This document shows, in pieces, positions 1-10,122 of a stretch of DNA of 64,000 nt. This DNA comes from Mesorhizobium atlanticum (GTDB taxonomy: Bacteria > Pseudomonadota > Alphaproteobacteria > Rhizobiales > Rhizobiaceae). Made by a program: the position numbers and the translations under genes. Within the stretch, counting starts at the first letter, position 1. The number at the start of each line of letters is the position of its first letter. A model generated the notes under the pieces. The model worked only from the letters and a program-made list of their open reading frames with translations. It had not been told where the DNA came from and ran no database searches. The stretch is taken from the NCBI RefSeq assembly GCF_003289965.1, contig NZ_QMBQ01000003.1, positions 1 through 64,000 on the forward strand, given 5' to 3'.

Positions 1-137
1 GGGCCGGGGTGGGGGTTGCGGATAGGAGGGCCAGCGTTGCGGCTAGAGCAGCTCCTAATGGAAAGGTATGGCGCGAGGGGGGGCTCGCGCCGGACCTCAG
101 ACGAAAAAGCGCACTCCGCAGAATCGCTTGCCTCACC

Positions 138-2228
138 CTATTCAACGAAAACCTTCACGCTCGCCGCGCGGCCGGCGGCGTCGATTACCGTCAGCGTCGA
201 ATAGCCGGTGCCGTCGGGCTGCCAGGTCGCGGTGCGGCGGCGGTCGATGCCGGCGAGCGGCTTGCCGTTGGCGAGCCAGCGGAACGGCGCGCGGCCGCCC
301 TGAAGCTTCAGCACCAGCGGTGTGGCGTCGGCGGAGTTGGTGCCAAGATCGACACTGGCGCCGTTGGGCGGGAAGATGATGGTCGGCGCGGGCTCGGTGG
401 CGGTGGCCTGCACCAGCCCGTCCGACCCGGCGCCGAAACGGGCCAGCGTCACCGGCAATTCCTCGCGCTTGGGGTTGAAGACACCCGGCGGCCGGCCGGG
501 CAGCGGCACGCTGGCAAGGCCGGAGCGGACGAAGCCTTCGAACAGGATGGGTGCCGCCGAGACATAGCCCGACAGGCCCGGGACAGGGCTCGCATCGGCG
601 CGGCCGACCCACACACCCAGGACGTAGCGGCCGTCGAAGCCGACGGACCAGGCATCGCGATAGCCGTAGGAGGTGCCGGTCTTGTAGGCGATGCCGCGCT
701 GCATGGCGCCTTCCGGCGGCTTCACGCCTGACAGGATGTCGTTGATCTGCCAGGCCGCCTGGTCGTCGAGGATGGTGGCTGTGGTGCGCTCGGCATTGGC
801 CGGCTCGGTGCCGTCATGCAGCGTATGCATCTTGCCGCCATTGGCGAGCCCCGTGTAGAGCTGCACCAGGTCGCGCAAGGTCACGCCGACGCCGCCAAGC
901 CCGATCGCCAGGCCCGGCGCCTCGTTGACCGGCAGGATCGGGTTGACGCCGGCCTGGCGGAATCGCGCCGTCAGCCGCGCCGGACCGACCGCGTCGAGCA
1001 CGCGGATCGCCGGCACGTTGAGCGACAATTGCAGCGCCTGGCGGATCGAGACATCGCCTTGGTAGCCCATGTCGAAATTCTTCGGCCGGTAGCCGCCGAA
1101 ATCGGCCGGACTGTCCTCGATGATCATCTCCTGCGCCACCAGCCCTTGCTCGAAGGCGAGCCCGTAGATGAACGGCTTGAGCGTCGAACCGGGGGAGCGC
1201 ACCACCCTGGTCATGTCGATCCAGCCGGAGCGGCTGGCGTCGAAGAAATCGGCCGAGCCGACCTCGCCGAGGATGTCGCCGGTGCGGGCGTCGGCCAGCA
1301 CCATGGCGACGGAAAGTTTCGGGCCGAGCTTCCTGGCGGCATCCCTTGCGACCTGCTCCAGCCCTTGCTGCACACTCCGGCGGATGGTGAGTTGGAGCGG
1401 CTTGCCGGGCACGGCCCTCGGCAGCATGGCGTAGGAGGCGTGCGCGGCCAGCGCCGGCAGTTTTCTGCGCAGGCCGGAGACGTCGTCCAGCGCCGCGCGC
1501 TGCGCTTCGCGCTCGCCGAGCAGGCCGGCCGAGACCATGCGGGTCAGAACCCGGTCGCGCGCGGCGTGCGCTATGCCGAGGTTGCGGTCGGGCCGGCGCT
1601 TTTCCGGCAGCTGCGGCAGCGCGACGAGGAGGGCGGCTTCCGAGACGGTCAGCCGCTTCGGCTCCTTGCCGAAATAGGCAAGTGAGGCGGCGCGCACGCC
1701 TTCGAGATTGCCGCCATAGGGCGCGAGCGTCAGATAGCGCTCGAGGATTTCCTGCTTGGACAGCCGCCGTTCGATCTGGATGGCGCGCAGCATCTGCTTG
1801 ATCTTGGAGCCGAGGCTGCGGCTGTCGCGCGGCTCGATCAGCCGGGCAAGCTGCATCGACAAGGTCGAGCCGCCCGACACGATGTGGCCGCTGGTGAGGA
1901 GCTGGCCGGCGGCGCGGCAGAGCGCCAGGACGTCGACGCCGCGGTGATCCCAGAAGCGCTTGTCTTCATAGGTCACCAGCATGTCGACGAACTGCTTGTC
2001 GACCTGGTCGAGGCGGGTCTCGAGCCGCCAGTAGCCGTCCGGCGTGGCGAAGGCGCGCAGAAGCTGGCCGTCGCGATCCTGGACCTCGGTGGAGACCGTC
2101 AGCTTTGCCGGCAGCGGCGGCGGGAAGGCGCGGTCGAGTTCCCAGAGGGTGGCTGCGGCGATCGCCGCAAACCCCGCGAGTGAAGCTGCGGCGATGCCTG
2201 TTCGACGGAGAAATTTCTTGGAGGGCAT
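138..2228 (-). CDS. pbpC: Penicillin-binding protein 1C
   Basis: Bifunctional class A peptidoglycan synthase of 696 residues, anchored in the inner membrane with both catalytic domains in the periplasm. An N-terminal hydrophobic segment (about residues 8-30) is followed by a GT51 glycosyltransferase domain with the EDKRFWDH motif near residue 90. The transpeptidase domain has the active-site motif STLK at Ser348 and the KTGTS motif at Lys516, and a C-terminal BiPBP_C-like beta domain ends the protein. I chose ATG 2228 (MPSKKFLRR). The in-frame ATG at 2243 lies inside a palindromic repeat whose other arm is non-coding, so it is probably not the start. The gene follows the alpha-2-macroglobulin gene on the same strand, as in the E. 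coli yfhM-pbpC pair. Confidence 0.93.
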   Translation of the reverse strand: MPSKKFLRRTGIAAASLAGFAAIAAATLWELDRAFPPPLPAKLTVSTEVQDRDGQLLRAFATPDGYWRLETRLDQVDKQFVDMLVTYEDKRFWDHRGVDVLALCRAAGQLLTSGHIVSGGSTLSMQLARLIEPRDSRSLGSKIKQMLRAIQIERRLSKQEILERYLTLAPYGGNLEGVRAASLAYFGKEPKRLTVSEAALLVALPQLPEKRRPDRNLGIAHAARDRVLTRMVSAGLLGEREAQRAALDDVSGLRRKLPALAAHASYAMLPRAVPGKPLQLTIRRSVQQGLEQVARDAARKLGPKLSVAMVLADARTGDILGEVGSADFFDASRSGWIDMTRVVRSPGSTLKPFIYGLAFEQGLVAQEMIIEDSPADFGGYRPKNFDMGYQGDVSIRQALQLSLNVPAIRVLDAVGPARLTARFRQAGVNPILPVNEAPGLAIGLGGVGVTLRDLVQLYTGLANGGKMHTLHDGTEPANAERTTATILDDQAAWQINDILSGVKPPEGAMQRGIAYKTGTSYGYRDAWSVGFDGRYVLGVWVGRADASPVPGLSGYVSAAPILFEGFVRSGLASVPLPGRPPGVFNPKREELPVTLARFGAGSDGLVQATATEPAPTIIFPPNGASVDLGTNSADATPLVLKLQGGRAPFRWLANGKPLAGIDRRRTATWQPDGTGYSTLTVIDAAGRAASVKVFVE

Positions 2229-2230
2229 GG

Positions 2231-2409
2231 CGCTGCCCCTCATCCGCCTGCCGGCACCTTCTCCCCGTATAGTGACGGGGAGAAGAGGGCTGGCTGCGAT
2301 GTCGGCTTCTGTCTTGCGACGTTGCCGAGTGGCGAAAGCGTCGGCGCAAGCCCCTTTCTCCCCGTCACTATACGGGGAGAAATGTCCGGCAGGACAATGA
2401 GGGGCAGCG
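2231..2409. repeat. Inverted pair of REP-like palindromes
   Basis: Two copies of a palindromic element face each other between pbpC and the macroglobulin gene. The left arm (2231-2286) starts CGCTGCCCCTCAT and holds a CTCCCCGTATAGTGACGGGG core; the right arm (2351-2409) is its near reverse complement and ends ATGAGGGGCAGCG. Each arm also has its own internal hairpin. The word CCTGCCGGACAT in the right arm recurs near 29080, so this is a dispersed family. It may act as a processing or attenuation hairpin between the two cotranscribed genes. Confidence 0.85.
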
Positions 2410-2433
2410 TCATCGCTATGTCTATCAAGCCGC

Positions 2434-5400
2434 TTACTCCGCCTTCACCTCCATCACGCCGGTGGCGGTGCGGGCCGAATATTGCGGCCGGTACATGTCC
2501 TCCACCGTCGCCGCCGGATGGGCATAGGTGCCTGGCGTCACGGCACGCACGACATAGGCCAGCGTGATGTTGCGGCCGCCGTCGCCTTCGTTCGGATTGA
2601 AGGCGGCGACGAAGCGATCGTCGCGGAACTCCAGATGCGCGGCGTCGGTCTGCGCCAGCCAGGAGAAGTTCGACAATTGCGCGCTGGACACCAGGCTCGG
2701 ATTGTCGATCTCGAAGCCGGCCGGCAACAGATCGGTGATCAAGAGCCGCGACGGCCATTTGTTCTGCTCATAGACCTTGAGCACGACCACATAGCGCTCG
2801 TTCTGCTCGGCCTCCGTGACATTGGCTTCGGTACCGTCGAGCTTGTAATAGGTGCGATCGATAGTGAAGCCGTCGCCGCCGGCGGGCAGCGGATCGACCG
2901 GCGCGGCGACCGCGGTCACCACCGCCTGCAGCGGCGTCGCGCCGGTGTTGGCGATGGTGAGCGGGCTGTCGACGAGGTCGCTGCCGGCGACCTGGTCGGA
3001 ATAGCCGCCCGAATGCGGCGCGCCGTTGACGGAAAGCGTGATGGAATCGTTGCCCTCCTTCAGCGCCCGCGCGGCAAGCAGCATCCAGGATTCGTCCTGC
3101 GTGCTCGTCCAGCGGGCATCGGCGCGTGCCACGCCCACCAGCTTGATCAGTTGCGGCATGATGCTCGGCACCGGCTTCGATTCCGCCGCCAGCGCCAGCA
3201 TCGCCGCGCCGTCACGCAGCCGCGAGCCATAGTCCGAGCGGTACCAGTCATAGTCGGTTTCCGACTGCGCCAGCCTGAGCGCCGTCTGGAAGGTCGATTC
3301 CGAGCGCTGCGTGTCGCCGTAGAGCGCCAGGCTCGCCGCCAGTTGTGCGACCGCCATCGGGCTGGAGAAAGCTTCGAGCTGCGTGTCGGCGTAGTAGCGC
3401 AGGTCGCCGATCGAGGCCTTCTTGTTGCGGGCAAGCACATAGAGCGCATAGGCGATATCGCTGCCCTTGTCCTGGACATCCTGGTCGTAGCCCAGCGAGT
3501 TCTGCAGGTTGTTCAGCGCCTGGTTCATCGCCAGCGCCGGCACATCATACTTCTCCTCGCGCGCCCGGGTCAGGAACTCGCTGACATAGGCGTCGAGCCA
3601 CAGGTCGCCCGAACCCGGCCCCCACAGGCCGAAGCTGCCGCTCGACGACTGATAGGACAGCACCTTGTAGATGGCGTCCTGGATGCGTTGATGCAGGTCC
3701 GGGTCGCTCTCCATGCCGATGCTCTTGGCCATGTCGTTGACATAGAGCAGCGGCATGGCGCGGCTGGTGGTCTGCTCGGCGCAGCCATAGGGATAGCGGT
3801 CGAGCGACATCAAAAGCGACGGCACGTCGAGCGCGGACGACTGCGAAACGCCGACGCTGACCGAAGCGCCGTCCAGCACGCTGGCGGCAAGCAGCTCCTT
3901 GTCGACCCGCAGCGAGCCGCCATGCGGCTTCAGGTCGACAACCATGCGGTTGGTGACCGGAAGCTGCGCCGGCCGCACCGGCAGATAGAGCGTCTGCTCG
4001 ACCTGCGTGCCGTCGGCATGCGCGAGCTTGACGGTGACCGAAGCGTCGCCCACGGTCCTGGCGACCAGCGGGAAGGTGAGCGACTGGCGCTTGCCCTGGG
4101 CGAGCGTCAGCTTCTCGGGCAGCGGCTTGTCGCCGGTCGAAAGGTCGCCGGTGGTGGTGACCGACAGCGCATAGTCGCCGGCCGGGCCGTCAGTGTCGGC
4201 GATGTCGAGCCGCATGGTCGCGGCGTCGCCCGGCGCCAGGAAGCGCGGCAGGCCGGCGGTGATTACCACCGGATCGCGCACGATGACGTCGGTCTGGGCA
4301 TGGCCAACGGCTTCCTTGGTCCAGGCGACCGCCATGACACGCACGGTGCCGTTGAACTGCGGGATGTCGAAGTCGATCCGCGCCTTGCCGTTGGCATCGA
4401 GCTCGACCGGGCCGGAGAAGAAGGCGACCAGCTTTTCGGTCGGCGGGCTGCCTTGCGCCTGCATGTTGGCGCCGTCGCCGCCGGTCCGTATCTTGCCCAT
4501 CGTGCCGAGCGAGCCGTCGATCAGGCGGCCATAGAGGTCGCGGATCTCCAGCCCCAGCATGCGCTGGCCGAAGAACCAGTTCTCAGGATCGGGCGCCTTG
4601 TAGTTGGTGAGGTTGAGGATGCCGACATCGACGGCAGCCACCATCACATAGGCGTTTGTGCCCGGCTGAGCGCCATTCACCGCAACAGGGATCGACAGCT
4701 GCTGGCGCGGCATCGTCTTTTCGGGCGGCGTCAGCGTGACCGCCAGCTTCTTCGAGCCCGGATCCACCGCCAGCCATTTGACGCCGATGGCGCGGGCTGG
4801 CATGCGCGATTCCTGTGCGTCGCCCGGCCGGAACAAGGTCGCCGTGACATAGGCGCCGGCGCCCCAGTCGTCGCCGACCGGGATGTCGACGCTGCTGCCG
4901 CCGGCCGGCACTGAAGCGGTGACCGTCTTCAACAGCTTCTCGGCGCCGATGGTGACCAGAAGTTCGCCGGCAAAATGCGGCGAGACCTTCAGCTTGGCGA
5001 CTTCGCCGGCGGCGTAGCTGTCCTTGTCGAGGGCGATCTCCAGGCCGTCGGGAGTCTCGGTGGTGGTGGAGGCGACATACCAGCCGGCGTCGAACTCATA
5101 GCTGGACGCCGGACCATCGGGGTCTGCGGTCTCGACCTCGAGCCGGTAGCGGCCCCAGTCGACGGGCAGCGACACCGTCGCCTCGCCATCGGCCTTCAGG
5201 TCGACCGCGCCGTTGGCGACGGCCTTGGTGAGGTTCACCGCCTCGTAGTTCCATGAATTGTTGGAACGGTACCACTGATAATTGCGCTCGACCTTGACCA
5301 GCGACCACTGGGCGCCCTTCAGGTCCTCGCGCTTGCCGTTCGGATCGACGGCGATGATGCTGAACTTGGCAGTGCCGCCTTGCGGTACCTCATCATCCGC

Positions 5401-7914
5401 GAAATCGGGACGGATGCCGATGACGTCGCGCTGCGGGCGAACGCCGATGTCGAGCGAGCGCTCGACGGCGCGGCCGCCGGCTTCGCGCATGCGTACGGTG
5501 ACCTTGGCGTTGACCAGCTTGGTGGTCGACGGCAACTGGTCGATGGTGATCGGGAAGGTCGCCTTGCCGTCGTCGCCGACGACCGGAAGATTGGCGAGAG
5601 GCGTCACGGTCGGCTCACTCGACTGCTCGTCGGCGAGGCCGAAGGTGAAGTCCTTGAAGCTGTCCCATTTGCTGGTGGTCGACAGCGTCATCTCGCCTTC
5701 GAGCGCAAGGCCCGCGGCCGGCGCACCGTAGAGGAAGCGGCCGTCGACGGTGGCGTTGGCGGTCTCGCCCTGGGCGATCTCCTTCTTGTCGGCGGTCAGG
5801 TCGAATTCAATGCGATCCGGCACGAAGTCCTCGACCAGGAACATCTGGCTGGCGACCGGCGACTGCTTGGGATCGGTGTAGATCGACACCGTCCAGGTGC
5901 CGCGCATGGCGTTGGCCTCGAGCGGCAGGTCGACGGCATGGCCGCCGGCGGACTCGCCGTTGCTGACGATGCGGCGGTTCTCGACGCCGTCGGGCCGGGT
6001 GAAGATGAAGGTCAGCGGCAGGTTCTCGACTGCCTTGGCGGCGCCGTCGCGGGCAAGGGCGGCGACATGCACGTCCTCGCCGGCGCGGTAGATGCCGCGC
6101 TCCGTCCAGGCATAGACGTCGAGCGCGCCAGGCGAGGCGCGCCCCTCGACGCCGCGATCCGACAGGTCGAAGCCGGCTTTGCTCATGTCGAGGAAGACGA
6201 AGTCGTTGTCGCCCTGCTTGGCCATCAGCACCGCCGGCACCATGCCGTTTTCGCCGCGGGTAAGGCCCGGATTGAAGACGGCGTGGCCCTCGGCGTCGGT
6301 GGTCGCGGCGCCGAGGATTTCGTTATTCTTGGCAAGCAATGTCAGTTCAGCGCCGGAAATCGGCTTGGCCGAGCCCAGCGAACGGGCAAAGACGTTGAGC
6401 CCGTCCTGGCCGGTATAGGTGGAAAGGCCGATGTCGGAGACGACGAACCACTGTGTGGCGCGCGAGCCATAGTCGTCGCTCTTGTCGTCGACGGGCTGCG
6501 CGGTCAGCACATAGACGCCCGGCTTGCGCTGCGGGATCGCTTCATCCACCGGGAAAGAGGTGGTCACTTCCTTGTTGAGATCATTGGCGATTTCCAACGT
6601 GCCGGACCAGACCGGCGCGCCCATCTGGTCGGAAATGGTGGAAATGTCGTAGCCGTCGAGCTGATGCAGGAACTGATAGCCGGACAGAAGCTGCGCCAGC
6701 GAACGATCGCCGATGCGGTAGAGCGTCATCTTGGCGGCGTTCATGTTGACGGTGACGACCGGAATGCCGCGGCGCGCGCCGGCCGGCAGCACGAAACTGT
6801 CGCCGGTAAAGCGGGCGGACGGTGCACGGTCCTGGACGTAGATCGACAGCACGACGGGCGCGGCGATCGTCTCGCCGACCGCGGCCGGCAGGCCGGCGCG
6901 GAAGGTCACGTCATAGTGCTGGCCATGTTCCAAACCCTCGACGCAAATCTGCTTGTCCTTGGCCTCGACGGCTTTGCGCGCGGCATTGTCGACGGTCACG
7001 AACTGCGCATAGTCGACGCCGGTCTTGACCAGTTCCTCAGAGAACTGGGCGCAGATGCGCGGCGAGGAGGAGTCGGCATCGACGGTATGCTCGACGACGC
7101 GGAAACCCTTGCGCGCCTTGAGGTCGGCATAGTCGGCTTGGACAGCCGGCGAGCTCACCAGCGCAAGGCTTGCTTCATAGGCCTGAAGCGAAGGCCGGTA
7201 GAGGTCGCGCTTGTCGAGGCCGGCGGCAAGCAGCGCCAGCGCCTCGGCGCGGGTCTTTGCCGTACGCACCAGCTTGTAGGCGTTGAAGGCCGCCGAGGTG
7301 GCGTTCATCGGGAACGTCGCGGGCTCGGTGGTGTTCGACGCCGGCTCAACGGACAGTATCTCGCGCGCCAGCGCCAGCCAGAGCGCGCCGTCATCGGGCA
7401 GAACGGAGATCGCGGCCTGATATTTCTGCATGGCAAGGCGATGGTCGCCGGTCAGCGAAGCCTGCTCGGCGGCGGCCTGCAGGGCAGCAAGGCCCTCGGT
7501 CGGCTTGTCATAGGCTGGATCGGTCAGCTTGTTGCGAAACTGCTGGGCCTGGTCGGCCATCCAGTTCGGAAAGAAGGCCAAGGCCGGCGGAGCGCCGATA
7601 TCGGGGTCGCCATCGACATTCGCGACCTTGCCGGCGACGGCGCCGGTGAAGGATTTCAACTGGTTATAGTCGGATTTGAGAAAGCACCACTTCGCCTTGG
7701 TGTTGTAGGTGAAGGCGCGGCAGGCGGTATCGCCGAGGCATGTGGTCTTGCACTGGTCGAGGCTGACATTCTGCTCCGACCTCAGGTCGAAGCCGAAATA
7801 GTCGGAATTGTCGGTCGTGACGATTCGCCGGGCTTCGGCCGCAAATGCCGCCCCGCCCAGGGCGAAAAAGATGAGAAGAAGGAAAGAGAGACCACGAGCC
7901 GCGCGCATTGCCAT
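2434..7914 (-). CDS. Alpha-2-macroglobulin family protein with PAN/Apple domain
   Basis: Giant periplasmic protease trap of 1826 residues. A cleavable signal peptide (about residues 1-25, ending AAFAAEA) has no lipobox. A cysteine-rich PAN/Apple-like module follows (about 30-95), then a helical TPR-like stretch, a long series of macroglobulin beta domains, and the bait and thioester regions. The thioester motif CAEQ is intact at Cys1378-Gln1381, so the protein should be able to crosslink attacking proteases. Start ATG 7914 follows a GGGAGGG ribosome site; a further upstream ATG at 7998 lacks one. The family partners PbpC: the inhibitor protects the envelope while PbpC repairs peptidoglycan. 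Confidence 0.92.
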   Translation of the reverse strand: MAMRAARGLSFLLLIFFALGGAAFAAEARRIVTTDNSDYFGFDLRSEQNVSLDQCKTTCLGDTACRAFTYNTKAKWCFLKSDYNQLKSFTGAVAGKVANVDGDPDIGAPPALAFFPNWMADQAQQFRNKLTDPAYDKPTEGLAALQAAAEQASLTGDHRLAMQKYQAAISVLPDDGALWLALAREILSVEPASNTTEPATFPMNATSAAFNAYKLVRTAKTRAEALALLAAGLDKRDLYRPSLQAYEASLALVSSPAVQADYADLKARKGFRVVEHTVDADSSSPRICAQFSEELVKTGVDYAQFVTVDNAARKAVEAKDKQICVEGLEHGQHYDVTFRAGLPAAVGETIAAPVVLSIYVQDRAPSARFTGDSFVLPAGARRGIPVVTVNMNAAKMTLYRIGDRSLAQLLSGYQFLHQLDGYDISTISDQMGAPVWSGTLEIANDLNKEVTTSFPVDEAIPQRKPGVYVLTAQPVDDKSDDYGSRATQWFVVSDIGLSTYTGQDGLNVFARSLGSAKPISGAELTLLAKNNEILGAATTDAEGHAVFNPGLTRGENGMVPAVLMAKQGDNDFVFLDMSKAGFDLSDRGVEGRASPGALDVYAWTERGIYRAGEDVHVAALARDGAAKAVENLPLTFIFTRPDGVENRRIVSNGESAGGHAVDLPLEANAMRGTWTVSIYTDPKQSPVASQMFLVEDFVPDRIEFDLTADKKEIAQGETANATVDGRFLYGAPAAGLALEGEMTLSTTSKWDSFKDFTFGLADEQSSEPTVTPLANLPVVGDDGKATFPITIDQLPSTTKLVNAKVTVRMREAGGRAVERSLDIGVRPQRDVIGIRPDFADDEVPQGGTAKFSIIAVDPNGKREDLKGAQWSLVKVERNYQWYRSNNSWNYEAVNLTKAVANGAVDLKADGEATVSLPVDWGRYRLEVETADPDGPASSYEFDAGWYVASTTTETPDGLEIALDKDSYAAGEVAKLKVSPHFAGELLVTIGAEKLLKTVTASVPAGGSSVDIPVGDDWGAGAYVTATLFRPGDAQESRMPARAIGVKWLAVDPGSKKLAVTLTPPEKTMPRQQLSIPVAVNGAQPGTNAYVMVAAVDVGILNLTNYKAPDPENWFFGQRMLGLEIRDLYGRLIDGSLGTMGKIRTGGDGANMQAQGSPPTEKLVAFFSGPVELDANGKARIDFDIPQFNGTVRVMAVAWTKEAVGHAQTDVIVRDPVVITAGLPRFLAPGDAATMRLDIADTDGPAGDYALSVTTTGDLSTGDKPLPEKLTLAQGKRQSLTFPLVARTVGDASVTVKLAHADGTQVEQTLYLPVRPAQLPVTNRMVVDLKPHGGSLRVDKELLAASVLDGASVSVGVSQSSALDVPSLLMSLDRYPYGCAEQTTSRAMPLLYVNDMAKSIGMESDPDLHQRIQDAIYKVLSYQSSSGSFGLWGPGSGDLWLDAYVSEFLTRAREEKYDVPALAMNQALNNLQNSLGYDQDVQDKGSDIAYALYVLARNKKASIGDLRYYADTQLEAFSSPMAVAQLAASLALYGDTQRSESTFQTALRLAQSETDYDWYRSDYGSRLRDGAAMLALAAESKPVPSIMPQLIKLVGVARADARWTSTQDESWMLLAARALKEGNDSITLSVNGAPHSGGYSDQVAGSDLVDSPLTIANTGATPLQAVVTAVAAPVDPLPAGGDGFTIDRTYYKLDGTEANVTEAEQNERYVVVLKVYEQNKWPSRLLITDLLPAGFEIDNPSLVSSAQLSNFSWLAQTDAAHLEFRDDRFVAAFNPNEGDGGRNITLAYVVRAVTPGTYAHPAATVEDMYRPQYSARTATGVMEVKAE

Positions 7915-7984
7915 ACCACCCTCCCGACATCGCCAGCGTCCGGGCATGATCAAGCTTCGTGCAGGCTTGTCAACGCCGGAGCGC

Positions 7985-8031
7985 CGCGGGTTATTCACCC
8001 GCGAACGGTTTCCAAGCCGGCCAAAGGCCGG
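7985..8031. promoter_or_regulatory. Two small hairpins in divergent spacer
   Basis: The 277-base spacer between the divergent macroglobulin and tamA genes contains CGCGGGT/ACCCGCG (7985-8003) and CCGGCC/GGCCGG (8017-8031). The spacer must hold promoters for both directions, but I see no clear -35/-10 pair. The hairpins could be operators or leader structures. Confidence 0.3.
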
Positions 8032-8191
8032 TATTTCGACAGAACCTCTGTGAGACGGATCACACTTTCTTGCGAAAATGCAAAAGGTGTGAATTCCAAG
8101 CCCGGTCTATTTCAGACAATTGGATTGTGGCCCCTTTACGAACGTTTCGGAACTTCATTCCAATTTTAGGTTTGTCGACTAGGTTGTCTTA

Positions 8192-10120
8192 ATGCCGGCG
8201 CATGAAACGCAGATGTCAGGAGGGTTCGCGCCAGGGCGCGGGCTTCCGCGCGCCCTGCTTTTCGCGCTTGTCTGCTCGACCGTGTTGGCCGGCGAGATGC
8301 GGCCTGCGGCGGCTTTCGAGATTTTCGGCATCAAGCTTTGGGGCTCATCCAAGGACGAGGACGCCGACATCGTCGATCCGCTGCGTTATTCGGTGACCAT
8401 CGATGCGCCGGATGCCGACAAGGACCTGGTCAAAAAGCTCGAAAACGCCTCGGCGCTGAAAAACGACGAGGATCATCCGGTGTCGGGATCGCTCGGCCTG
8501 ATGGCCAAGGCGCGCAGCGACCGCGAACAACTGGTCGCCGCGCTCTACGCCGATGCCCGCTATGAAGGCGTGGTCACCATAACGATCGCAGGCAAGTCGA
8601 TCGACGAGTTGCCGCCGGACGCCGAATTCAAAGGGCCGCAGCCCATTCCGGTCGTCGTCAGCGTCGCGCCCGGGGCGAAATTCACACTGGGCAATATCCG
8701 GCTGAAGGGCGATGCCGCCGGGCTGGCGAGCGCCGATTTCGGGCTGATCGCCGGAGGAGATGCCGGATCCGGCGCGGTGCTCAAGGCCGAAGCGCTGATC
8801 GTGCGGGCTCTGAAGGAAGAGGGCAGGCCGCTTGCCAAGGTCACGGATCGCGAGATCGTCGCCGAGCACTCCAGCTCGACGCTGGACGTGACGCTGACGG
8901 TGGCGGCCGGCCCGGTCGCCGGTTATGGCGACACGACGGTCGAGGGCACGGAAAAGGTCGATCGCAACTTCACGGAATACATGACCGGGCTGAAACGCGG
9001 CCAGCAATATTCGCCCCAGGAAATCGACGATGCCCGCGACCGGCTGCTCGGGCTTGAAGTCTTCAACAGCGTGACCATCAAGGAGGGCGACCGCCTCGAC
9101 GCCAACGGCAATATCCCGATCGACGTTCAGGTGAGCGAGCGCAAGCCGCGCTTTTTCGGCCTCGGCGGCACGTTTTCGAATACCGAAGGGCTGGGGCTCG
9201 AAGGCTATTGGGGACACCGCAACCTGTTCGGCCAGGCCGAGAAGCTGCGCATAGACGGGTCGATCAGCGGCATCGGCAGCAACAGCATTTCGGCGCTCAA
9301 CTACAATGCCGGCGTCATGTTCGAGAAGCCGGGCGTGCTCGGGCCGACGTCAAAATTCTTCACCGGCATCAAGACGGTGTTCGAACACCCCGATGCCTAC
9401 GACCATTTCTCGGTGAAGGGCGACGTGGGCGTTTCCTACGACCTCGACAAGAAGCAGAGGGTCTCGGCCGAATTCGACCTCGATTATTCGAGGATCACCG
9501 ACGCCTTCGGCAAGCATTCCTATCTGATCGCCAGCGTGCCGCTGCAATATGTCTATGACAGCCGCGACAACAAGCTGAACCCGACCAGGGGATTCCGCTT
9601 CCTCGCCTATGCCGAGCCGAGCTACGACATTTTGAACGGTGCGACCTTCCTGAAGCTGAAGGGCGAGGGCTACACCTATCAGTCGCTCGACACGGCGAGC
9701 AGGTTCGTGCTCGCCGAACGCGCGACGCTCGGCTCGATCGTCGGCACAGGGCTGCAGAACGTGCCCGCCGACCGGCGCTTCTATTCCGGCGGCGGCGGCT
9801 CGGTGCGCGGCTATTCCTACCAGGGCATCGGCCCGAAGGACATAAATGGCCAGCCGATCGGCGGCCTCTCCTTCTTCGAGACCTCGGTGGAGATGCGTAT
9901 CGGCATCACCGACACGATCGGCATCGTGCCCTTCGTCGATGCCGGCACGGTCTCGACCAAATCCTTCCCCGATTTCTCGAATGTGAAGGTAGGCGCCGGC
10001 GTCGGCCTGCGCTACATCACACCGTTTGGTCCGCTGCGTATCGACGCGGCCGTGCCGCTCAACCGCGATCCGGGCGATCCGCGTTTCGGCATCTATGCCG
10101 GCATCGGCCAGGCTTTCTGA
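8192..10120 (+). CDS. tamA: TamA, outer-membrane translocation and assembly module
   Basis: Omp85-family beta-barrel of 642 residues that works with TamB to insert autotransporters and other proteins into the outer membrane. The N-terminus has a hydrophobic signal segment ending near RPAAAFE. Periplasmic POTRA-like repeats follow (about 60-300), then a C-terminal 16-strand barrel domain starting near FFGLGGTFSNTEGLG. The barrel contains the typical FYSGGGGSVRGYSYQGIGP lid-loop motif, and the protein ends in phenylalanine (IGQAF), as outer-membrane barrels do. It lies two bases upstream of tamB. The start is uncertain: ATG 8213 is also possible, and neither has a strong ribosome site. Confidence 0.92.
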   Translation: MPAHETQMSGGFAPGRGLPRALLFALVCSTVLAGEMRPAAAFEIFGIKLWGSSKDEDADIVDPLRYSVTIDAPDADKDLVKKLENASALKNDEDHPVSGSLGLMAKARSDREQLVAALYADARYEGVVTITIAGKSIDELPPDAEFKGPQPIPVVVSVAPGAKFTLGNIRLKGDAAGLASADFGLIAGGDAGSGAVLKAEALIVRALKEEGRPLAKVTDREIVAEHSSSTLDVTLTVAAGPVAGYGDTTVEGTEKVDRNFTEYMTGLKRGQQYSPQEIDDARDRLLGLEVFNSVTIKEGDRLDANGNIPIDVQVSERKPRFFGLGGTFSNTEGLGLEGYWGHRNLFGQAEKLRIDGSISGIGSNSISALNYNAGVMFEKPGVLGPTSKFFTGIKTVFEHPDAYDHFSVKGDVGVSYDLDKKQRVSAEFDLDYSRITDAFGKHSYLIASVPLQYVYDSRDNKLNPTRGFRFLAYAEPSYDILNGATFLKLKGEGYTYQSLDTASRFVLAERATLGSIVGTGLQNVPADRRFYSGGGGSVRGYSYQGIGPKDINGQPIGGLSFFETSVEMRIGITDTIGIVPFVDAGTVSTKSFPDFSNVKVGAGVGLRYITPFGPLRIDAAVPLNRDPGDPRFGIYAGIGQAF

Positions 10121-10122
10121 CG

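Noticed and set aside
2482..4914. An 810-codon open frame on the plus strand
   Set aside because: Same reason: it mirrors the macroglobulin gene and has no recognisable motif or ribosome site.
5380..8169. A 929-codon open frame on the plus strand
   Set aside because: It is antisense to the macroglobulin gene in a GC-rich strand and its translation is arginine- and glycine-rich without any domain; a codon-bias shadow.
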